DNA of 28,024 nt from Proteobacteria bacterium SG_bin5 (GCA_002083475.1 LWDI01000071.1:1-28024); one strand, 5' to 3'; positions 1 to 7,726 are shown, counted from the stretch's first letter. Translations and numbers: made by a program. Notes: a model not told the origin generated them from the letters alone.

Positions 1-608
1 GGCACGAGCTGGCGAGCCATGGCTATGGCCATGCGCGCGTGCATGGCTTCACCCCCGTTCAGTTCCGCGCCGACATCGCCCGGGCGCGCGCCGTGCTGGA
101 GGATGCGGGCGGGGTCGCGATCACCGCTTATCGCGCGCCCAATTTCTCGATCGACGCGCGTACCCCTTGGGCGCATGCGATCCTGGCCGAGGAGGGCTAT
201 GTCTATTCGTCGAGCGTCGCCCCGCTCGCGCATGATCATTATGGCTGGGCGAGCGCGCCGCGCCACGCTTATCGGCCGCTGCCCGACAGTCCGCTGATCG
301 AAGTGCCGATGACGCTGATGCGCGTGGCGGGCCGCGAACTCACCACCGGCGGCGGGTTCTTCCGGCTGCTGCCCAATTTGGTGACCGACCGCGCGGTGCG
401 CGCGGCCAATGCCGAGGGGCGGCCGATCCTCTTTTATTTCCACCCCTGGGAAATCGACCCCGATCAGCCGCGCGTCGCGGGCGCGCCGATCAAATCGCGG
501 CTGCGCCATTATGCGCGGCTCGGCGCGATGGCGGGCAAGCTGCGCCGGCTGCTCGCCGCCCATCCCTGGGGACGCACCGACGCGGTCGCCGCGCGCGCGC
601 GCGCATGA
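1..608 (+). CDS. XrtA-system polysaccharide deacetylase, C-terminal part (5' truncated by window edge)
   Basis: The open frame (codons starting at base 3) runs in from the left edge with no start in the window; about 201 codons are visible. It begins with HELASHGYGHARV, the His-containing motif of NodB-type polysaccharide deacetylases (HExxSHG), followed by YRAPNFSI, the RAP motif. Later LFYFHPWEIDPDQPR matches the C-terminal extension of the exosortase-associated subfamily (TIGR03006/DUF3473). Family knowledge: these metal-dependent enzymes remove N-acetyl groups from exopolysaccharide. The N-terminal catalytic Asp motif lies outside the window. The stop overlaps the next start (ATGA, 605-608), and all downstream neighbours are XrtA-locus genes, which supports the subfamily call. 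The GTG at 39 is an internal codon, not the start, because conserved family sequence continues upstream of it. Confidence 0.9.
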   Translation, partial: HELASHGYGHARVHGFTPVQFRADIARARAVLEDAGGVAITAYRAPNFSIDARTPWAHAILAEEGYVYSSSVAPLAHDHYGWASAPRHAYRPLPDSPLIEVPMTLMRVAGRELTTGGGFFRLLPNLVTDRAVRAANAEGRPILFYFHPWEIDPDQPRVAGAPIKSRLRHYARLGAMAGKLRRLLAAHPWGRTDAVAARARA

Positions 609-1678
609 CCTTGCCGCTCCTCAGCCCGCCGCTCGCGCTGCGCGCCGCCAATCTCGGCGATCCCGACGAGGTTCGCCGGATCGAGAGCTTCGTGCGCGCG
701 CACCCGCAGGCGACGCCCTTCCATCTGCCGAGCTGGAACCGCGCGGTCGCGCGTGGCTGCGGCCAATATGCGCATTGCCTGATCGCCGAGCGCGCCAATG
801 GCGGCTTGGCCGGGGTGCTGCCGCTCACCGAGATCCGCTCGCCGCTGTTCGGAGCGGGGCTCGTGTCGGTGGGGTTCGCGGTCGATGGCGGGATCCTTGC
901 CGAGGTGCCGGCGGCGGTGCCGCTGCTCGCGAACGGGGCGTGGCGGCTCGCCGAGAGCCTGGCCTGCGCGAGCGTCGAGCTGCGCGGCGGCGCGCTGCCC
1001 GAAAAGGGGCACGAGGATTGGCATGTGGAGGCGGGCAGCCATCTCGGCTTCGTCCGCCCGCTCGCCGCCGATGACGAAGCCGAACTCGCCGCCATCCCGC
1101 GCAAGCACCGCGCCGAGGTGCGCAAGGGCCTCGCTGGCGATTTGGAGGTCACCATCGGCGGCGAGAGCGAACTCGGACGCCATTATGCGGTCTATGCCGA
1201 AATGGTGCGCAATCTGGGCACGCCGGTTTTTCCCGCGCGCTTGTTTCGCGAGGTGCTTTGCGCGCTCGATGCTGATATAGTTACGATCACGCATCGGGGG
1301 ATCGCGGTGGCGAGCGTGCTCAGCCTTTATTTCAACGACACCGTTTATCCTTTTTGGGGGGGCGGGACGGCGGCGGCGCGCGGCTTGCGCGCCAATGAGC
1401 GGCTCTATTTCGAGCTGATGCGCCACGCCCGCGCGCGCGGCTGCGCGCGCTTCGATTTCGGTCGCTCGAAGACCGGATCGGGGCCGGCGGCCTATAAGAA
1501 GAATTGGGGGTTCGAGGGCGTGCCGCTGCGCTATGCCAAGCGCCACGCGCCCGGCCAGGCGCCGCGCGACGTGAACCCGCTGAGCCCGCGCTATCAGGCG
1601 CGGATCGCCGCGTGGAAGAAGCTGCCCTTGTGGCTCACCCGGCTGATCGGCCCGCCGATCGCGCGCGGGCTCGGCTGA
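605..1678 (+). CDS. FemAB family XrtA/PEP-CTERM system-associated protein
   Basis: Protein of 357 aa starting at ATG 605, overlapping the previous stop by 4 nt. It has the two-lobed GNAT-like fold signature of FemAB-related proteins. The first lobe contains HLPSWNRAV (about 40-48). The second lobe (about 165-305) contains YPFWGGGTAAARGLRANE and then FDFGRSKTGSGPAAYKKNWG, the hallmark of the PEP-CTERM-associated FemAB subfamily (TIGR03019). FemAB relatives transfer amino acids from aminoacyl-tRNA; the substrate of this subfamily is not established, and a role in decorating exopolysaccharide or its precursor is inferred from context only. The gene ends by overlapping the glycosyltransferase start by one base (TGATG). 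There is no signal peptide, so it is probably cytoplasmic. The subfamily call is firm; the biochemical function is open. Confidence 0.88.
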   Translation: MTLPLLSPPLALRAANLGDPDEVRRIESFVRAHPQATPFHLPSWNRAVARGCGQYAHCLIAERANGGLAGVLPLTEIRSPLFGAGLVSVGFAVDGGILAEVPAAVPLLANGAWRLAESLACASVELRGGALPEKGHEDWHVEAGSHLGFVRPLAADDEAELAAIPRKHRAEVRKGLAGDLEVTIGGESELGRHYAVYAEMVRNLGTPVFPARLFREVLCALDADIVTITHRGIAVASVLSLYFNDTVYPFWGGGTAAARGLRANERLYFELMRHARARGCARFDFGRSKTGSGPAAYKKNWGFEGVPLRYAKRHAPGQAPRDVNPLSPRYQARIAAWKKLPLWLTRLIGPPIARGLG

Positions 1679-2880
1679 TGGGCGACATTTTGTTCCTCGC
1701 CCATCGCATCCCCTATCCGCCCGATCGCGGCGACAAAATTCGCGGCTACCACATCCTCCGCCACCTCGCGCGGCGCAAGCGCGTCCATCTCGTCGCGCTC
1801 GCCGACGAGTCGCGCGATCTGAAGCACAAGGGCGGGCTCGATCGGTTGATCGCGAGCAAGGCGATCTTCTGGCGCGGCAAGCCGCGCTGGTTCGCGCTGC
1901 TCCAGGCGCTGGCGCGGCGGCTGCCGGTCTCGATCACCGCTTTCGAGCATCGCGGCGTCGCCCAGGCGGTCGAAACCTTGCTCGCCGAACGCGCGATCGA
2001 TCTGATCTACGTTTTTTCGGGGCAGATGGCGCAATATATTCCCGCGCGCCATCCCGCGCGCGTCATCATGGATTTCGTCGACATGGATTCGGCGAAGTTC
2101 GAGGCTTATGGCCAGGGCTGGGGGCCGAGCGCGGCGATGATGCGGCGCGAGGCGGGGCTGCTCTTCAGCCATGAACGTAGCATCGCCGCGCGGGCGAACG
2201 CCAGCCTGTTCGTGAGCGAGGCCGAAGCCGCGCTGTTTCGCGACCGCGCCCATGCCGAGCGCGTCCATGTCGTGGAAAACGGCATCGATACCGCGTTTTT
2301 CGATCCCGCCGGCGCGTTCAAACGGATCGAGACGATGGGGCGGCTGCTCGTCTTCACCGGGCAGATGGATTATCGCCCCAATGTCGAGGCGGTGTGCTGG
2401 TTCGCCGAAAGCGTGTTGCCGCATCTTCGGCTCAGCCACCCCGATGTGCGTTTCGCGATCGTCGGCCGCGCGCCGAGCGAGCCGGTGCGCGCGCTCGCCA
2501 AGCTGCCCGGCGTGCTGGTGACGGGCGAGGTGCCCGACGTGCGCGGCTGGCTCGCCGCCGCGTCGGTGTCGGTCGCGCCGTTGAAGCTCGCGCGCGGTAT
2601 CCAGAACAAGGTGCTGGAAGCGATGGCGATGGCGCGGCCGCTGGTCGCCTCGCCCGCCGCCGCCGAGGGGATCGACCATGGCGACACGATCCGCGTCGCG
2701 GCGACGGTCGCCGAGATGAGCGCGGCGATCGGTGGCTTGCTCGATCATCCCGCCGAAGCGGCGGCGCTCGGCGCCCGCGCGCGCGCGCGGGTGATCGAGC
2801 GCTATGGCTGGGACGCGCGGCTGGCGGCGCTCGACGCGCTGATCGCGCGCCCGCGCGCCGAACGGCGGAGCGCGGCGTGA
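1678..2880 (+). CDS. XrtA/PEP-CTERM system-associated glycosyltransferase (TIGR03087 type, GT4-like)
   Basis: Protein of 400 aa starting at ATG 1678. The N-terminus DILFLAHRIPYPPDRGDKIR (3-22) is characteristic of the TIGR03087 sugar transferases found in exosortase A loci. The middle carries FVDMDSAKFEAY (133-144) and VVENGIDTAFFDP (198-210). The C-terminal GT-B half shows FTGQMDYRPNVEAV (227-239), IVGRAP (261-266) and the nucleotide-sugar region SVAPLKLARGIQNKVLEAMA (298-317). It should add a sugar from an activated donor to a lipid-linked or nascent polysaccharide at the inner face of the membrane. No transmembrane segment is evident. Its stop (TGA 2878-2880) overlaps the GTG start of xrtA, so translation is probably coupled. 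Donor and acceptor cannot be read from the sequence. Confidence 0.9.
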   Translation: MGDILFLAHRIPYPPDRGDKIRGYHILRHLARRKRVHLVALADESRDLKHKGGLDRLIASKAIFWRGKPRWFALLQALARRLPVSITAFEHRGVAQAVETLLAERAIDLIYVFSGQMAQYIPARHPARVIMDFVDMDSAKFEAYGQGWGPSAAMMRREAGLLFSHERSIAARANASLFVSEAEAALFRDRAHAERVHVVENGIDTAFFDPAGAFKRIETMGRLLVFTGQMDYRPNVEAVCWFAESVLPHLRLSHPDVRFAIVGRAPSEPVRALAKLPGVLVTGEVPDVRGWLAAASVSVAPLKLARGIQNKVLEAMAMARPLVASPAAAEGIDHGDTIRVAATVAEMSAAIGGLLDHPAEAAALGARARARVIERYGWDARLAALDALIARPRAERRSAA

Positions 2881-4394
2881 CGGTCGCGCTCGATCATCGC
2901 CAGCTGACGGCCGGGCAGGGGGCTTGGCCGCGCCATTTGATCGCGCTCGCGGCGACGGCGGCGGCGTTGCTGCTGCTCTTCGCGCATGATAGCGCCGATC
3001 TCGCGCGGCTTTACTGGACGAGCACGACCTTCGGCCACTGCCTGTTCATCGCGCCCGTGGTCGGCTGGCTGGTGTGGCTGCGGCGCGCCGAGCTCGTGCG
3101 GGTGACGCCGCGCGCCTGGGCGCCGGGGCTCGCGATCGTTGCGGCGGGTGGGCTCGCCTGGCTCGCCGGGCAAGCCGCCGAAGTCGCGCTCGCGCGGCAT
3201 TTGGGGCTGGTGGTGATGCTGCAGGGCGCGGTCGTCACGCTGCTCGGCCCGGCGGTCGCGCGCGCGCTGCTGTTCCCCTTGCTCTATGCGCTGTTCCTGG
3301 TGCCCTTCGGCGAGGGGCTCGAGCCGCCGCTCCAGCGGGTGACGGTGGCGATGACCTTGCCGCTGCTCCATCTGGCGGGCGTGCCGGCGCGGGTCGATGG
3401 CGTGCTCATCACCATCCCCGGCGGCTATTTCGAAGTCGCCGAGGCCTGTTCGGGCGCCAAATTCGTGCTGGCGATGTTCGCCTTCGCGGTGCTCGTCGCC
3501 AATGTCTGTTATTTGAGCTGGGCGCGGCGCGCGGCGTTCCTCGCGGTGTCGCTGCTGGTGCCGGTGCTCGCCAATGGCTTGCGCGCGTTCGGCACGATCT
3601 ATGCCGCGCATCTCACCTCGGTCGAGGCGGCGACGGGGTTCGATCATATCGTTTACGGCTGGCTGTTCTTCGCGCTGGTGATGGCGGCGGTGCTCGCGCT
3701 CGGCTGGCGCTGGTTCGACCGCGATCCCGACGCCGCCTGGATCGATCCCGCGCGGCTGCCGCGGGTGACACGCGGGGTGATCGCCCCCGGCCTCGCCGCC
3801 GCGCTCACCCTTACGACGGCGGCCGCTTTCCCCGCCTGGGCGCAAGCGATCGCCGCGCGGCGCGATACGCTCCCGGCGCGGATCGACTTGCCGGCCGTGC
3901 CCGGCTGGTCCCGCGTCGGCATGAGCCGCGCGGCGCCCTGGTCGCCGCATTATCCGGGCGCCGATCATTTCCTGATCGGGCGCTATGCCGATGGGCGCGG
4001 CCAGGCGGTCGATCTCGCGATCGCGGTTTACGCGGCGCAGCGCGACGGGGCGGAGCTGGTCGGCTTCGGCATCGGGGCGCTGCGCGAGAACGACCGCTGG
4101 GTGAAGGTCGCCGATCTCGCGCCGATCGCGGGCGGGGCGGCGATGCGGCTCACCGCCGCCGGGCCGGTCGAGCGCGTGGTCGCGAGCTGGTACCGGGTCG
4201 GCGGCACGCTCACCGCGAGCCCGGCGCGGGTGAAGCTCGCGACGCTTCGGGCGCGGCTGCTCGGCGGGCGCCAGGCGGCGGTCGCGCTGCATCTGTCCGC
4301 CGAGGGCAAGGGGGCGGGCGCGGCCATCGCCGCCTTCGCCCGCGCGCTCGGCCCGCTTGACGCGCTCGCCGACCGGATGACAAAGCCCCGCTGA
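2877..4394 (+). CDS. xrtA: exosortase A fused to EpsI domain
   Basis: Protein of 505 aa. I chose GTG 2877 because it gives a 4-nt GTGA overlap with the upstream stop and places the first membrane helix at residues about 20-36; the open frame upstream is only a shadow of the glycosyltransferase. Multiple hydrophobic helices fill residues 20-280. The exosortase catalytic triad is visible: Cys191 in AEACSG, Arg236 in NGLRAFG, His257 in GFDHIVYGW. After a further helix (about 302-325) the protein continues into a soluble EpsI/DUF3485 domain (about 330-490: LPAVPGW, WSPHYPGADH, VVASWYRVGG). Exosortase A is a membrane transpeptidase-like enzyme that cleaves the C-terminal PEP-CTERM sorting signal; the EpsI part is linked to exopolysaccharide export. 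No PEP-CTERM substrate is encoded in the window. Confidence 0.95.
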   Translation: MTVALDHRQLTAGQGAWPRHLIALAATAAALLLLFAHDSADLARLYWTSTTFGHCLFIAPVVGWLVWLRRAELVRVTPRAWAPGLAIVAAGGLAWLAGQAAEVALARHLGLVVMLQGAVVTLLGPAVARALLFPLLYALFLVPFGEGLEPPLQRVTVAMTLPLLHLAGVPARVDGVLITIPGGYFEVAEACSGAKFVLAMFAFAVLVANVCYLSWARRAAFLAVSLLVPVLANGLRAFGTIYAAHLTSVEAATGFDHIVYGWLFFALVMAAVLALGWRWFDRDPDAAWIDPARLPRVTRGVIAPGLAAALTLTTAAAFPAWAQAIAARRDTLPARIDLPAVPGWSRVGMSRAAPWSPHYPGADHFLIGRYADGRGQAVDLAIAVYAAQRDGAELVGFGIGALRENDRWVKVADLAPIAGGAAMRLTAAGPVERVVASWYRVGGTLTASPARVKLATLRARLLGGRQAAVALHLSAEGKGAGAAIAAFARALGPLDALADRMTKPR

Positions 4395-6280
4395 TGTGCG
4401 CCATCGCCGGGATTTTCCATCCCGATTTCCCCAAGCCGATCGAGCCCGCGCGGCTGCGCGCGATGGCCGATGCGCAGAGCCACCGCGGCCCCGATGGATC
4501 GGGCGTGTGGACCGCGCCGGGGATCGGCCTTGCCCACCGGCGGCTCGCGATCATCGATCTGGGCGGCGGCGCGCAGCCGATGTCGAGCGCGGACGGCGCG
4601 CTCGCGGTGAGCTTCAACGGCGAAATCTATAACTTCCAAGAGGTTCGCGCCGAACTCCAAGCCAAGGGCGCGGCCTTCCGCACCGAAAGCGATACCGAAG
4701 TGCTGCTCCACGGCTGGGCCGCCTGGGGGCCGGGGCTGCTCGATCGGCTGAACGGCATGTTCGCCTTCGCGCTTTACGACGACCGCGCGAAATCCTTGTT
4801 CCTGGCGCGCGACCGGCTGGGGGTGAAGCCGCTTCATTATGCGCGGCTCGGCGACGGCGCGCTGATCTTCGCCTCCGAACTCAAGGGGCTGCTCGCGCAT
4901 CCGCTGCTGCGCCGCGCGCCCGATTTGAGCGCGGTCGAGGATTTCATGGCGCTCGGCTATGTGCCCGACGATAGCTGCCTGGTCGCCGGAGTCGGCAAGC
5001 TGCCGGCCGGGCATTTCCTGCTGATCGAGCGCGGCAAGCCGCTCCCCACGCCGCGCGCTTGGTGGGACGTCGATTTCTCGCGGCGCACCAACGCCAAGCC
5101 GGCGGCGATCGAGGAGGAATTGATCGAGCTGATGCGCGTAAGCGTGCGCGCGCGGATGATCGCCGACGTGCCGCTCGGCGCGTTCCTATCGGGCGGGGTC
5201 GATAGTTCGGCCGTGGTCGCGCTGATGGCCGAGGCGTCGCGCCGCGCGGTGAAAACCTGCACGATCGGCTTCGACCTGCCCGATCATGACGAGCGCGGCT
5301 ATGCGACCCGCATCGCCGAGCGTTTCGCGACCGAGCATCGCACGCGCCTCGTCGGCGCCGATGATGTCGCGCTGGTCGACACGCTCGTCGCCGCGTTCGA
5401 CGAGCCCTTCGCCGATGCCTCGGCGCTCGCCACTTATCGGCTGTGCGAATTGGCGCGCGAGCAAGTGACGGTCGCGCTTTCGGGCGACGGCGCCGACGAG
5501 GCCTTCGCCGGCTATCGCCGCTATCGCTTCCACGCCGCCGAGGAGCGGGTGCGCGGGCTGCTCCCCGCCGCGTGGCGCGCGCCGCTGTTCGGCACGCTGG
5601 GGCGGCTCTATCCCAAGGCCGATTGGGCGCCGCGCCCGTTGCGCGCCAAGACCACCTTGCTCGGCCTCGCGAGCGCGAGCGGCGAGGCCTATGCGCGCGG
5701 CGTCGGCGTCACCCCGCCCGAACTGCGCGCGCGGCTATGGCGCGAGGGGGCGCGGCGCCAGCTCGGCGGGCATCGCGGCGAGGATCGCTATATCGCGACG
5801 ATGCGCCGGGCGCCGGCGCGCGAGCCGCTCGATGCCGCGCAATATGCCGATATGAAGCACTGGTTGCCCGGCGACATTCTGGCGAAGGTCGATCGCACGA
5901 GCATGGCGGTGAGCCTGGAAGCGCGCGAGCCCTTGCTCGATTACCGGCTGGTCGAATTCGCCGCGACCTTGCCCGCGTCGCTGCGGCTCCACGCCGGGCA
6001 GGGCAAATGGGTGATGAAACACGCGCTCGAACGCTATCTGCCGCGCGACATCCTATATCGCCCGAAAATGGGCTTCGTGACGCCGGTGAGCGCCTGGTTC
6101 CGCGGCGCCCTCGCCGACGAGGCCGCCGCGCTTGCGCGCGCGCCGGTGCTCGGGGCCTGGTTCGAGCCGCCGGCGATCGAACGCCTCGCCGCCGACCACC
6201 GCGCGGGGCGGGCGGACCATGGCCGCACGCTCTGGCAATTGCTGATGCTCGAGAAGAGCGTGCGGCGGCTGTTCGGCTGA
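4394..6280 (+). CDS. XrtA/PEP-CTERM system-associated amidotransferase (asparagine synthase-like)
   Basis: Protein of 628 aa; its ATG overlaps the xrtA stop by one base (TGATG). The N-terminal class II glutamine amidotransferase domain starts MCAIAG with the nucleophile Cys2, and shows SHRGPD (29-34), RRLAIIDL (49-56), FNGEIYN (74-80) and SDTEVLL (99-105). The C-terminal asparagine-synthase domain has the ATP pyrophosphatase loop SGGVDSS (266-272) and a later SGDGADEAFAGYRRY. Length and context match the exosortase-locus amidotransferase 1 family (TIGR03108) rather than housekeeping AsnB. It should use glutamine and ATP to amidate a carboxylate, plausibly a uronic acid of the exopolysaccharide; that substrate is an inference. 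It is the last gene of the operon visible here, followed by hairpin DNA and a gene on the other strand. Confidence 0.92.
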   Translation: MCAIAGIFHPDFPKPIEPARLRAMADAQSHRGPDGSGVWTAPGIGLAHRRLAIIDLGGGAQPMSSADGALAVSFNGEIYNFQEVRAELQAKGAAFRTESDTEVLLHGWAAWGPGLLDRLNGMFAFALYDDRAKSLFLARDRLGVKPLHYARLGDGALIFASELKGLLAHPLLRRAPDLSAVEDFMALGYVPDDSCLVAGVGKLPAGHFLLIERGKPLPTPRAWWDVDFSRRTNAKPAAIEEELIELMRVSVRARMIADVPLGAFLSGGVDSSAVVALMAEASRRAVKTCTIGFDLPDHDERGYATRIAERFATEHRTRLVGADDVALVDTLVAAFDEPFADASALATYRLCELAREQVTVALSGDGADEAFAGYRRYRFHAAEERVRGLLPAAWRAPLFGTLGRLYPKADWAPRPLRAKTTLLGLASASGEAYARGVGVTPPELRARLWREGARRQLGGHRGEDRYIATMRRAPAREPLDAAQYADMKHWLPGDILAKVDRTSMAVSLEAREPLLDYRLVEFAATLPASLRLHAGQGKWVMKHALERYLPRDILYRPKMGFVTPVSAWFRGALADEAAALARAPVLGAWFEPPAIERLAADHRAGRADHGRTLWQLLMLEKSVRRLFG

Positions 6281-6287
6281 AAAGATC

Positions 6288-6303
6288 GGCGCGAAGCGCC
6301 TTT
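6288..6303. terminator. short bidirectional hairpin after the xrtA operon
   Basis: GGCGC-GAA-GCGCC (6288-6300) follows the amidotransferase stop by 7 bases. It is flanked by TTT on the right and AAAAGATC on the left, so RNA from either strand would form a GC-rich stem followed by a short U run. It lies between convergent genes. The U tracts are short, so this is a weak intrinsic terminator at best. Confidence 0.4.
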
Positions 6304-6371
6304 GACTCACACGAAGCCACCAAGCCACGAAAAGGAAAAAATCTTCGTGTCTTCGTGTCTTCGTGCGAGTC
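6304..6371. repeat. imperfect inverted repeat of TTCGTGTC-like units between convergent genes
   Basis: The left arm 6304-6331 and right arm 6344-6371 are 28 nt each and match as reverse complements at 24 of 28 positions, separated by an A-rich 12-nt loop (6332-6343). The right arm is itself a short tandem array (TTCGTGTC, TTCGTGTC, TTCGTGCG). Arms and loop are clearly less GC-rich than the surroundings. It sits directly after the small hairpin at 6288-6300 and could act as a transcription barrier for both flanking genes, or be a copy of a dispersed intergenic palindrome. Only one copy lies in the window. Confidence 0.7.
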
Positions 6372-6409
6372 CTCGAACAGGCGACGACGGGCGCTCCGCA
6401 CCGAAAGGG

Positions 6410-6877
6410 CTAATTCCCCGGCCCGATCAGCGGATGCACGTGCAGCAGCCCCATCGCGGCATGGATCGCCAGCGCGAACAGGCACAAGCTCGCCAGCACG
6501 AAGATCGAGAAGCGAATGATCACCCGGTTGATCGTCGCTTGCACCAAGCTGTGCGCCACCCGCAACCCGACATAGCCCCAGGCGAGCGCGACGTTGAAGC
6601 CGCTCCCCAAGCCCATCAGCGCGAGCGCGAAACACGCCGCGTAAAACAGCGTCGGCTGTTCGTGGAGATGGTTGTAATTGTCCGAAACCCAGGTGGCGCG
6701 GCGTTCATTGCCGTCGATCATATCGGCGCGCAGCGAGGCGCCGGTCGTGCCCACCAGCTCGCGCGCATCGATCCGCGCGCGCTGCATCGCCGGGATGCGC
6801 GTCGCGTACATCCACACCCACATCACCAAGGTCCAGCAGACGAGCGCCACCACCGGCGCCAGAATCGGGCTGTTCAT
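6410..6877 (-). CDS. MAPEG family membrane protein
   Basis: Protein of 155 aa. ATG 6877 is preceded by GGGGGGAGCAAGG, a good ribosome binding site, so the longer upstream reading is not needed. Four hydrophobic helices are visible (about 6-25, 75-92, 95-115, 122-145). The core motif NYNHLHEQPTLFYA (67-80) is typical of MAPEG proteins (membrane-associated eicosanoid/glutathione metabolism), and RVAHSLVQ...NRVIIRF (106-123) fits helix 4 of the family. Eukaryotic members conjugate glutathione or reduce peroxides; bacterial members of this type are mostly uncharacterised, so no reaction is assigned. It is monocistronic, convergent with the xrtA operon and divergent from the small gene at 6980. 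Confidence 0.85.
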   Translation of the reverse strand: MNSPILAPVVALVCWTLVMWVWMYATRIPAMQRARIDARELVGTTGASLRADMIDGNERRATWVSDNYNHLHEQPTLFYAACFALALMGLGSGFNVALAWGYVGLRVAHSLVQATINRVIIRFSIFVLASLCLFALAIHAAMGLLHVHPLIGPGN

Positions 6878-6979
6878 CCTTGCTCCCCCCATCGTCGCCG
6901 GGCAGCATGGCGCGGCGCGGTGCCGGCGGCAACGGGCAATGGCCGATGGTCGATGACCGATGGGATTGGGGAGGCAGTG

Positions 6980-7249
6980 ATGTGGTGGATTGTCGCGAGC
7001 GCGGCGCTCGGTTGTCCGGGCCTGGTCGATCGGGTCGAGCTCGAACGCGGGCGAAGCGATCCGCCCGCCACGCTGGTGCCCGATCATATCGGCAAGCGCG
7101 GCGATCAGCTATGGCGCGGCCTGCGCGCGACCAAGCGCGACGACGCGATCACGCTCACCTGCATCACCGGCGATAAAGCGGTGAAAGTCAGGCTGCCGCG
7201 CCGCGTCGAGCGTTGCGAATGGCGCGCGCGGCGCGTGCGCTGTTCCTAA
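6980..7249 (+). CDS. small exported cysteine-containing hypothetical protein
   Basis: Protein of 89 aa. ATG 6980 is preceded by GGGGAGGCAGTG, a plausible ribosome binding site, and the frame before it shows no coding character. The N-terminus MWWIVASAALGCPG resembles a very short signal sequence or lipobox-like segment; the rest is basic and polar, with Cys at positions 12 and 51 and near the C-terminus (CEW, RCS). The C-terminal part (ITLTCITGDKAVKVRLPRRVERCEW) looks like a small beta-rich domain. I do not recognise a named family. It lies between divergent MAPEG and convergent tRNA-Ala, and its stop codon forms the loop of a perfect 8-bp hairpin. The coding call rests on start context and reasonable composition. 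Confidence 0.6.
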   Translation: MWWIVASAALGCPGLVDRVELERGRSDPPATLVPDHIGKRGDQLWRGLRATKRDDAITLTCITGDKAVKVRLPRRVERCEWRARRVRCS

Positions 7250-7257
7250 GGAACAGC
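7239..7257. terminator. perfect 8-bp hairpin with the TAA stop as loop
   Basis: GCTGTTCC (7239-7246), TAA loop (7247-7249) and GGAACAGC (7250-7257) form a perfect stem. It ends 12 bases from the 3' end of tRNA-Ala on the minus strand and contains the stop codon of the small gene on the plus strand. There is no U tract on either side, so it may be a 3'-end stabiliser, processing signal or weak bidirectional terminator rather than a classical intrinsic terminator. Confidence 0.45.
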
Positions 7258-7269
7258 CGGTTCGAGGGG

Positions 7270-7345
7270 TGGTGGAGCCGAGGGGGATCGAACCCCTGAC
7301 CTTCGCAATGCCATTGCGACGCTCTCCCAGCTGAGCTACGGCCCC
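7270..7345 (-). tRNA. tRNA-Ala (anticodon GGC)
   Basis: Read on the minus strand, the 76-nt cloverleaf has acceptor GGGGCCG paired with CGGCTCC (one G-T pair), D-stem GCTC/GAGC, anticodon stem TCGCA/TGCGA with loop ATGGCAT (anticodon GGC), T-stem AGGGG/CCCCT with TTCGATC loop, and an encoded ACCA end. The discriminator A and the anticodon give alanine for GCC/GCU codons. It lies downstream of the TIGR02300 gene on the same strand and has its own likely promoter at 7368-7396. Confidence 0.97.
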
Positions 7346-7367
7346 ATCCGTTCCGGGAAGGACGCCG

Positions 7368-7396
7368 CCCATATCCGGGCGACGCCCCCTTGGCAA
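7368..7396 (-). promoter_or_regulatory. probable promoter of tRNA-Ala
   Basis: On the minus strand TTGCCA (-35, 7391-7396) and TATGGG (-10, 7368-7373) are separated by exactly 17 nt. A start near 7361 would give a 5' leader of about 16 nt before the tRNA. The same TTGCnn - 17 - TATnGn form recurs before rpsA and purC. Confidence 0.45.
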
Positions 7397-7402
7397 GCGG
7401 CT

Positions 7403-7726
7403 TTAGCGCTCTTCCTCTTCACCGCCGGTTTCGACGCCGAGATCGTCGTCGCCGCCCAGATCGACTTCGTCATCGGGCGAGGGCTCGTCGCCATCGTCGG
7501 CGATGTCGAGATCCTCGGCGGCGTCCGCCAGCACGTCGTCGTCCTGCTTCGCATGGACGGGCTTGGGCGCGTCGAACGGCAGCGGTTGTTTCGATTTTAG
7601 GATCGGCTCGGGCTCCCACGTCGTGCCGCATTCGATGCAGGTGACGGGATCGTCCTTGCCCAGATCATAAAAACGCGTGGCGCATTTCGGGCACGTCCGC
7701 TTGGTGCCCCATTCCGGTTTGACCAA
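7403..7726 (-). CDS. TIGR02300 family zinc-ribbon protein with acidic tail
   Basis: Protein of 107 aa. The only start fitting the family N-terminus (VKPEWGTKRTCPKC) is TTG 7726, preceded by AAGGA at 8 nt; the longer open frame runs through unrelated upstream sequence. A zinc ribbon is formed by Cys12, Cys15, Cys30 and Cys33 (CPKC, CIEC), with the family signature RFYDLGKDDPVTC (18-30). From residue 61 on the protein is strongly acidic and low in complexity (many D/E, ending GGEEEER). TIGR02300 (FYDLN acid family) is conserved across Alphaproteobacteria; its function is unknown. A nucleic-acid or transcription-related role is often assumed from the ribbon, but I have no evidence for it. It is divergent from aroA (96-bp gap) and upstream of tRNA-Ala. 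Confidence 0.9.
   Translation of the reverse strand: MVKPEWGTKRTCPKCATRFYDLGKDDPVTCIECGTTWEPEPILKSKQPLPFDAPKPVHAKQDDDVLADAAEDLDIADDGDEPSPDDEVDLGGDDDLGVETGGEEEER

Noticed and set aside
2394..2876. N-terminal extension of exosortase A
   Set aside because: This part of the frame lies over the glycosyltransferase gene and encodes low-complexity Arg/Ala sequence.
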